From: DATCLS01 sp036563805
GTDB taxonomy: Bacteria; Actinomycetota; Acidimicrobiia; Acidimicrobiales; VFJN01
Direction: 5' to 3'
Assembly: GCA_036563805.1 (NCBI GenBank)
Contig: DATCLS010000018.1
Location: 1 to 29,905, forward strand
Length of the DNA stretch: 29,905 nt
Numbering within the stretch: the stretch's first letter is position 1; each line of letters opens with the position of its first letter. The notes below the pieces were generated by a model. That model worked only from the letters and a program-made list of their open reading frames with translations, ran no database searches and was not told the DNA's origin. Both the position numbers and the translations under genes were made by a program. Shown in pieces: positions 24,678 to 29,905 of this stretch.

Positions 24678-25013
24678 TCAGCTCTCCGCGTCGGCCGCTC
24701 GCAGGCTGGTGACGATGAAGTCGACGACGGTGCCGACGGTGATCTCGACGAGATCCTCGAGCTCCATGTCGGCGAACCAGGCGACGAAGTCGACCTTCTC
24801 GCCGTAGGTGTCGATGAGCTTCTCGGCGATCTCCATCACCTCGATGCTCTCGAGCTCGATGTCCTCGGCGAAGGTGGAGTCGAGGCCGACCTCGCACTCC
24901 TCGTAGAACTCCTCGCCGACCACGTCGATGATCGCCTGCTCGACGGTCTCCCGAACCGATTCGTACAGCGCGTCGTCGCGCGTCGCGCCGGTGGTCGTCC
25001 CGGTCGTGCTCAT
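24678..25013 (-). CDS. Free-standing acyl carrier protein
   Basis: 111 residues from ATG 25013, with GGGAG 8 nt upstream; a GTG at 25022 would add three residues. After an ~18-residue Ser/Thr/Gly tail comes an acidic four-helix carrier domain with DSTFAEDIELESIEVMEIA: Ser56 in the position of the DSL serine is the probable phosphopantetheine attachment site. The third helix and C-terminal helix (ITVGTVVDFIVTSL) are also in place. It is the first gene of the leftward seven-gene operon and is divergent from the ketosynthase gene, which has no visible carrier domain of its own within the window. It therefore is a candidate carrier for that synthase line. Its length and insert (YGEKVDFVAWFADMELEDL) resemble carriers of specialised pathways rather than fatty-acid AcpP. 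Confidence 0.92.
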   Translation of the reverse strand: MSTTGTTTGATRDDALYESVRETVEQAIIDVVGEEFYEECEVGLDSTFAEDIELESIEVMEIAEKLIDTYGEKVDFVAWFADMELEDLVEITVGTVVDFIVTSLRAADAES

Positions 25014-25224
25014 CGGCATCACTCCCAGCTATGCCCCAGTCGGCCGCCACGTTAGTGGGTCGCCCGACTCTGTTGACAAGTAGATGGTGACGGCGTTTGT
25101 TGTTGACTGAGAGGTAAGTGATTTGCCGGGACCTTGACACTCCGGCCGGCCTCTCTGGAATACTGGCCCCGCCCGCTGGGGCAGCCCGCTGGGGCAGGGC
25201 ACGCGGATTTGGGGACCGCATCGC
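25014..25224. promoter_or_regulatory. Divergent promoter region of the polyketide-like cluster
   Basis: This 211-nt region separates the leftward ACP operon from the rightward ketosynthase gene and is lower in GC than its surroundings. It holds three plus-strand TTGAC hexamers: TTGACA at 25073, TTGACT at 25103 and TTGACA at 25134, about 30 nt apart. The last is a good -35 for the ketosynthase gene, with GAATAC/AATACT at 25158-25164 as possible -10. On the minus strand TTGTCA (25079-25074) and CTAACG (25055-25050) with 18 nt between them could serve the ACP operon. A perfect 13-bp tandem repeat lies at 25171-25196. Confidence 0.6.
25171..25196 (+). repeat. Perfect tandem 13-bp repeat in the ketosynthase leader
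   Basis: GCCCGCTGGGGCA is repeated head-to-tail at 25171-25183 and 25184-25196. It begins at about the expected transcription start of the ketosynthase gene, so it would lie in the leader or act as an operator. Confidence 0.65.
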
Positions 25225-28194
25225 ATGAGCACCGTCAACGACCGCCCGGGGGCGCCGCGCGACATCGCCATCGTCGGGATGGCCTGCGTCATGCCCGGCG
25301 CTCCCGACCTCGAGACGTTCTGGGCCAACATCGTCGACGGCGTCGACTCGGTGACCGAGGTCCCGACGTCGCGCTGGGTGCCCGAACTGTTCTTCGACCA
25401 GGACTACGACGGCTCCAAGCGCAAGCCGGGCGAGCCGCCCATGTCGGTGTCGAAGTGGGGTGGGTTCGTCCCCGACGTCGGCTTCGACGCCCTGGCCTGG
25501 GGCATCCCCCCGACCAGCCTGGGCAGCATCGACCCCGCCCAGCTGCTGGCGCTCAAGGCGGCGGCGGGCGCCATCGCCGACGCCGGCTACGGCGGGGGCC
25601 AGCGACCGTTCGACGGATCCCGCACCTCGCTGATCTACGGCACCGGCTCCGGCGGCGTGGTCGACACCCAGGCCGGCACCACGCTGCGGCTGCTGCTCCG
25701 GGCCCACGGCGTGCGCGACCTGCCCCCGGCCCTCGACGCCTTCCTGACCGAGCTGACCGAGGACGGGCTCCCCGGGGCGCTCACGTCTCTGATCTCCGGG
25801 CGGGTGGCCAACCGGCTCGACCTGGGTGGCAAGAACCTCACCGTCGACTCGGCCTGCGCCTCGGTGCTGGCCGCGCTCGAGATCGCCTGCGACGACCTCG
25901 CCGCCGGGTCGAGCGACATGGTGCTGGTCGGCGGCGTCGACCTCCACAACGGGGCGGGCGACTACGTCAGCTTCACCGCCGCCCACGCCCTGTCGCGGCG
26001 GGGCCGGTGCTTCGCCTTCGACGCCGACGCCGACGGCATGACCCTGGCCGAGGGCGCCGGCTGCATCCTGCTCAAGCGGCTCGACGACGCCATCGCCGAC
26101 GGCGACCGCATCTACGCCGTGGTCAAGGGCATCGCGGGCTCGTCCGACGGCCGCCACCTCGGCCTCACCGCCCCCCGCCAGGAGGGGCAGGAGAAGGCGG
26201 TCCGGCGGGCCTACGCCCGGTCGGGGCTGTCGCCCCGCGACGTCGGGATGGTCGAGGCCCACGGCACCGGCACGCCGGTGGGCGACCGCATCGAGCTGCA
26301 GACCACCACCGCCGTGTTCACCGAGGCCGGCGTGCCGCCCGGCTCGGTCGTGCTCGGCACCGTGAAGTCCAACATCGGGCACATCAAGTGCGCGGCCGGC
26401 ATCGCCGCCCTCATCAAGGCGGCCAAGGCGGCCTACCACGGGGTCCAGCCGCCCACGCTGCACATCAAGCGGCCGAACGAGGTGTGGGACCCCGAGACCA
26501 GCCCGTTCGTGTTCCTCGACCGGGCCCGGTCGTGGCTGGCCGACCGGCGGCTCGTCGCCGTCTCGTCGTTCGGGTTCGGGGGGACGAACTTCCACGCCAT
26601 CCTCGAGAACCACCGGGGGGCGGGCTCCGGGAGCTCCGGCGGTGCCGGTTCCTCGCCTGGCGCGGGCGACGACCGGCCGATCCGGGTCGTCGCGGGCCCG
26701 TCCGACCCCGCGGCCGTGTCGGGGCGCCCGCACTGGCCGTCCGAGCTGTTCGCCTTCCGGGGCCCCGACAACGCCGCCGTCGCCGCCCAGCTGGCCGCGC
26801 TGGCGGCCCGACTGGAGGAGGAGCTGGTCGAGCCCCGCCAGGCCGACCGCATCCGACTGCGCGACGTCGCCGCCTCGGTGAGCGGGGTGGGCGGCTCGGG
26901 CAAGCCCGAGCCCGCCGGCGCGGGCGACGGCGCCGGGGCGCGCCGCGACGCCCCGGCCGGGCCCGTGCGCCTCGCCATCGTGGCCCAAGACCTCGACGAC
27001 CTGGCCGCCAAGGTGGCCGACGCCCGGGCCGGGCGGGCGCGGGACGGCGTCTACCGGGCCGATCCCACCTGGACGCCGTCGGGCGTGGCGTTCCTGATCC
27101 CGGGGGTGCCGGGGCCGGCCCAGGGCGCGGTCCGGCCCGGCGTGGCCGCCGACGTGCTCGTCGCCTTCCCGGCCCAGCGTGGCGGGGTGGCGGCGGCGCC
27201 GCCCGAGTGGACGGCGGCGATGATGCCCCCGCAGGCCTTCGGCGTCGACCGCGACCGGCAGGCGGCGGCGCTCGCCCGGGTCGCCGCCCCGGTGGCGGCC
27301 GTGACCAGCCTGACCCACGCCCGGCTGCTGGTCGGGCTCGGCGTCGTGCCCGCCCGGGTCGCCGGCTGGGGGACGCCCCTGCTGGCCGCCCCGGGCGCCG
27401 CCGACGCGCTGCGGGAGGCGCTGGTGCCGGCCGTGCGCGGAGAGGCGGCACCGCCGTGGCCGACGGCCGAGCTGGCCGGCGGGGACGGGACCGTGGGCGC
27501 GGGCGGCGACGCCGCCGACGGTGCTGGTGCCGACCGCGACCTGATCCGCGACGACGTGCGGGCGCTGCACGCCGAGGGCCTCGACGTGTTCGTCGACCTC
27601 GGCCCCGGCGACGCCCTCGCCGGGCTGGTCGCCGAGGCGCTGGCCGACCGCCCGCACCTGGCGGTGGCCGTGGACCGGCCCGGCCGGCACGGGGTGACCG
27701 CGCTCCTCCACGCGCTGGCCCAGCTGGCGGTGGCCGGTGTGCCCGTCGACCTCGACACCCTCCACGCCGGCCGGGGCTCCGACCCCGCCCGGTGGGAGGA
27801 CCCCGGCCGCCGCCCCGCCTGGATCGTCAACGGGCACTGCGCCCGCAGCGCCACCGGCGATCCCCTGCCTACCGGGGTGAAGCCCGCTGACCGGGCGCCG
27901 ACGATCCGCATCGCCGACGGGGCCGGCGACCTGCCGCCGGCTGCCGTGGAGGCCGGGCCGGCCGGGGTCGGGAACGGCGCCGGGCCACCCGAGGCCGCCG
28001 GGAACGGGGCCGGGCTGGCCGGCTCGCTGTCGGCCGGCGACCTGGCGGTGGTCACCGAGTACCTGCGGATCGTCCAGCAGATGATCGCCACCGGCAGCGA
28101 GATCGTCCGGGGCCACGTGGCGGCGACCAACGGGTCCGACGGGTCCGCCTCCGAGCCGGTCGCCTCCGACACGACCGGGCACGGCGCGCCGTGA
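25225..28194 (+). CDS. Type I ketosynthase protein, PUFA-synthase/PfaA-like, with a degenerate acyltransferase region
   Basis: 989 residues. Residues about 11-465 form a complete beta-ketoacyl synthase: C211 in DSACAS, H346 in HGTGT and H386 in NIGHIK are the catalytic triad, and VSSFGFGGTNFHAILE closes it. The style (YAVVKGIAGSSDGR, TAPRQEGQEKAVRRAY) recalls PfaA-type polyunsaturated fatty acid synthases and glycolipid synthases. Residues about 500-850 look like a shrunken malonyl/acyl transferase: AFLIPGVPG replaces FPGQG, the helix LLVGLGVVPARVAG is kept, but GHSxGE is G-W-G-T (714-717), so no nucleophile; the end (FVDLGPGDALAGLV) is kept. No ACP motif is visible. Its stop overlaps the next GTG (GTGA). 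Confidence 0.9.
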   Translation: MSTVNDRPGAPRDIAIVGMACVMPGAPDLETFWANIVDGVDSVTEVPTSRWVPELFFDQDYDGSKRKPGEPPMSVSKWGGFVPDVGFDALAWGIPPTSLGSIDPAQLLALKAAAGAIADAGYGGGQRPFDGSRTSLIYGTGSGGVVDTQAGTTLRLLLRAHGVRDLPPALDAFLTELTEDGLPGALTSLISGRVANRLDLGGKNLTVDSACASVLAALEIACDDLAAGSSDMVLVGGVDLHNGAGDYVSFTAAHALSRRGRCFAFDADADGMTLAEGAGCILLKRLDDAIADGDRIYAVVKGIAGSSDGRHLGLTAPRQEGQEKAVRRAYARSGLSPRDVGMVEAHGTGTPVGDRIELQTTTAVFTEAGVPPGSVVLGTVKSNIGHIKCAAGIAALIKAAKAAYHGVQPPTLHIKRPNEVWDPETSPFVFLDRARSWLADRRLVAVSSFGFGGTNFHAILENHRGAGSGSSGGAGSSPGAGDDRPIRVVAGPSDPAAVSGRPHWPSELFAFRGPDNAAVAAQLAALAARLEEELVEPRQADRIRLRDVAASVSGVGGSGKPEPAGAGDGAGARRDAPAGPVRLAIVAQDLDDLAAKVADARAGRARDGVYRADPTWTPSGVAFLIPGVPGPAQGAVRPGVAADVLVAFPAQRGGVAAAPPEWTAAMMPPQAFGVDRDRQAAALARVAAPVAAVTSLTHARLLVGLGVVPARVAGWGTPLLAAPGAADALREALVPAVRGEAAPPWPTAELAGGDGTVGAGGDAADGAGADRDLIRDDVRALHAEGLDVFVDLGPGDALAGLVAEALADRPHLAVAVDRPGRHGVTALLHALAQLAVAGVPVDLDTLHAGRGSDPARWEDPGRRPAWIVNGHCARSATGDPLPTGVKPADRAPTIRIADGAGDLPPAAVEAGPAGVGNGAGPPEAAGNGAGLAGSLSAGDLAVVTEYLRIVQQMIATGSEIVRGHVAATNGSDGSASEPVASDTTGHGAP

Positions 28195-29905
28195 GCCCGA
28201 CCGTGGACGCCGCGGCCGACGACCCCGTCGTCTGGCGGCTGGCCGGGGCCGACGCCGCCGACCTGCTGGCCCAGCTCGACAACGTGGCGCCCGGCGGGCC
28301 GCCGCCCGACCCGCGGCCCGCCTCGGCGGGGTCCGACTCCCGTGGGCCGGCCCGGCTGGCGATCGTCGAGCCCGACGAGCGCAAGCTGCGCCTCGCCCGG
28401 CGGCTGCTGGCCAAGGGCGAGCCGTGGCGGGGTCGGAGCGACATCTGGTTCGTCCCCACGGGCCTGGCCGCCCGGGGCGGCAAGGTGGCGTTCGTGTTCC
28501 CGGGCGTCGAGCCCGCCTTCGCGGCCGGCGACATCGATGTGCCCGCGCTGGGCCGGCGGGTGGGGCTGGAGGCACCCGAGATCCGGACCGGCGGGGTCGC
28601 CCACCAGACCGCCGCCATCTACCGGCTCGGGATCTTCCTCGACCGGGTGCTGCGCCGCTTGGGCGTCGAGCCCGACGTGGTCGCCGGGCACAGCGTCGGC
28701 GAGTGGAGCGGCACGGTGGCCGCCGGCCTGCTGCCCGCCGAGCACGCCGACGAGCTGATCCGGACCGTCGAGCTCGACGCCGTCGAGCTGCCCGACGTCG
28801 ACTTCGCCGCCCTGGCCGCCGGGGCCGACGTCGTGTGGCCGATCGTCGGCGACATCGCCGGCGTCGAGCTGTCGCACGACAACTCGCCCAGCCAGTCGAT
28901 CGTGTGCGGGCCGCCCGACGCCATCGCCGCCGCGCTGGCCCGGCTGCGCGAGGCCAACGTGCTGGGCTACACGCTGCCGTTCCAGTCGGGGTTCCACACG
29001 CCGGCCATCGCCCCGATGCTGGAGTCGATCCGCGACCTGGCCGGCGGCCTGCCGTTCGGCCCGGGGCGGGTGCCGATGTGGTCGGCGACGACCGTGGGGC
29101 CCTACCCGGGCGAGCAGGGGGCCATCGTCGACCTCCACCTCCTCCACCTGGTCGAGCCCGTGCGGTTCCGGCCGCTGGTCGAGCGGCTGTACGACCAGGT
29201 CGGCGTCCGGGTGTTCGTGCAGGTGGGCATCGGGAGCCTGACCGGCTTCATCGGCGACACGCTCGCCGACCGGGAGCACGCCGCCGTGCCGCTGCTGACG
29301 GCCAAGCGCTCGGCGCTGGCCCAGGTCCACCGGGCTCTGGTCGCCCTCTGGGCGGAGGGCGTCGCCCCCGCCGAGACCCTCCGCCTCCCCGGGCCGACCC
29401 CGGCCCACCCTCCGGCGGACCCGACCGCCCCACCGACGCCGGCCCACCCGCCGGACCAGCCCCCGGCCCCCCGCCGGCCGGCGCCCGCACGACCGGCCGC
29501 CGCGCCGCCGCGGGCCGAGCCGCCTGGCACTGCGCAGCCGGTCGAGGCGCCCTGCCCGGCCGACCCGCCCGCACCCGAAGCGCCCGCCGCCGCCCAGGCC
29601 CCGACGACCCAGCCCGCCGCCACGCAGCCGGCACCGCCCGCAGCCGGGCAGCGGACGCCCGGACAGCCCGCACGACCGGCCGCGGCACCGTCGCCGGCCG
29701 ACCCGCCCGCACCCGAAGCGCCCGCCGCCGCCCAGCGAGCGGCCGGGCCATCCACCCGGCCGCCCGCCGGGCAACCGGCGGCCGGAGAGCCCACGCCCGG
29801 GCAGCCCGCGGCCGCGCCGCTCGCACAGCCCGACGCGCAGCCCGCCGCGGCGGCCGCACGGCCTGCGGCGGCAGAGGCGGGCGGGCAGGGCGAGCGGGTG
29901 TCGGC
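28191..29905 (+). CDS. Acyltransferase-containing polyketide/PUFA-synthase-like protein (runs off the right edge)
   Basis: At least 571 residues; the frame is open to the window end. GTG 28191 overlaps the ketosynthase stop by 4 nt. Residues about 98-390 are an intact acyltransferase: AFVFPGVEP, GHS168VGEW with the nucleophile Ser, SHDNSPSQSIVCG, LPFQSGFHTP with the general-base His, WSATTVGPYPG and LVEPVRFRPL. The SHDNSPSQS and WSATT blocks point to the family of acyltransferases found in PUFA- and glycolipid-type synthases. From about residue 400 on it is a Pro/Ala-rich linker with a perfect 42-bp internal repeat, of the kind that joins carrier or catalytic domains in such megasynthases. 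The next domains lie outside the window. It probably supplies the activity missing in the preceding protein. Confidence 0.9.
   Translation, partial: MSPTVDAAADDPVVWRLAGADAADLLAQLDNVAPGGPPPDPRPASAGSDSRGPARLAIVEPDERKLRLARRLLAKGEPWRGRSDIWFVPTGLAARGGKVAFVFPGVEPAFAAGDIDVPALGRRVGLEAPEIRTGGVAHQTAAIYRLGIFLDRVLRRLGVEPDVVAGHSVGEWSGTVAAGLLPAEHADELIRTVELDAVELPDVDFAALAAGADVVWPIVGDIAGVELSHDNSPSQSIVCGPPDAIAAALARLREANVLGYTLPFQSGFHTPAIAPMLESIRDLAGGLPFGPGRVPMWSATTVGPYPGEQGAIVDLHLLHLVEPVRFRPLVERLYDQVGVRVFVQVGIGSLTGFIGDTLADREHAAVPLLTAKRSALAQVHRALVALWAEGVAPAETLRLPGPTPAHPPADPTAPPTPAHPPDQPPAPRRPAPARPAAAPPRAEPPGTAQPVEAPCPADPPAPEAPAAAQAPTTQPAATQPAPPAAGQRTPGQPARPAAAPSPADPPAPEAPAAAQRAAGPSTRPPAGQPAAGEPTPGQPAAAPLAQPDAQPAAAAARPAAAEAGGQGERVS
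29556..29735 (+). repeat. Perfect 42-bp repeat within the Pro/Ala-rich linker
   Basis: A 42-bp sequence at 29556-29597 recurs exactly at 29694-29735, 138 nt (46 codons) apart and in the same frame, encoding P-A-D-P-P-A-P-E-A-P and on. Part of the sequence upstream of each copy (CCCGCACGACCGGCCGC) is also duplicated. It marks a linker that has grown by duplication. Confidence 0.8.

Noticed and set aside
17526..25013. Macrolide-resistance type glycosyltransferases (self-protection) as the main role
   Set aside because: Although the folds are of the macrolide glycosyltransferase type, two paralogues in one operon with three methyltransferases and an ACP fit biosynthesis better. A resistance role cannot be shown from the sequence.
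24307..28575. Open frame of 1422 codons antisense to the ketosynthase and acyltransferase genes
   Set aside because: Composition is Arg/Gly/Pro/Ala-rich without any recognisable fold, and it covers the divergent promoter and three well-supported genes.

Overview
The window is high-GC DNA, apparently well above 70% G+C, with GTG and ATG starts, many 1-4 nt gene overlaps and repeated cases of a TAnnnT -10 hexamer placed 6-10 nt before the start codon (leaderless transcripts). Together with a ceoB/ceoC-like TrkA pair, DrrA/DrrB-type ABC genes and a DUF4012 protein, this suggests an actinobacterium. An Acidimicrobiia-like lineage is my guess and is not proven by the sequence. There are no rRNA or tRNA genes, insertion sequences or CRISPR arrays that I can see, and no gene-free stretch exceeds about 240 bases.

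Positions 1-17291 are mixed chromosomal genes. In order they are: the start of a dihydrolipoamide dehydrogenase gene (minus); a 29-residue membrane peptide; a beta-lactamase-fold serine hydrolase with two degenerate active-site motifs; a DrrA/DrrB-type ABC exporter (minus); a TrkA-type potassium regulator pair (minus); a bacterioferritin-associated ferredoxin and bacterioferritin pair behind two tandem palindromes; MscL (minus); a TIGR01777 epimerase coupled to a HAD-IB phosphatase; a DUF4012 membrane protein and a polyprenyl-phosphate sugar transferase (minus, probably cell-envelope polysaccharide); an SDR dehydrogenase (minus); a VOC-fold protein; a fumarylacetoacetase-family hydrolase; an alpha/beta hydrolase (minus); and an aminoglycoside-phosphotransferase-fold protein with substituted catalytic residues.

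Positions 17292-29905 hold one edge of a specialised-metabolite or lipid gene cluster arranged around a divergent promoter at about 25014-25224. Leftward runs a tightly packed seven-gene operon: acyl carrier protein, alpha/beta hydrolase, glycosyltransferase, methyltransferase, zinc-ribbon methyltransferase with a long unrecognised N-terminus, methyltransferase, glycosyltransferase. The two glycosyltransferases are paralogues and so are the two short methyltransferases, so the module is mirrored around the large central methyltransferase. Rightward runs a polyketide/PUFA-synthase-like line: a ketosynthase protein whose own acyltransferase region has shrunk and lost the GHSxGE serine, coupled by a GTGA overlap to a second protein that begins with an intact acyltransferase and continues past the window through a Pro/Ala-rich linker.

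The simplest reading is an acyl or polyketide chain built on carrier proteins, then methylated and glycosylated by the leftward operon. The product cannot be predicted from this window. The KS with a fossil AT plus a separate AT, the mirrored GT/MT module and the unusual central methyltransferase are the best candidates for something not described before.
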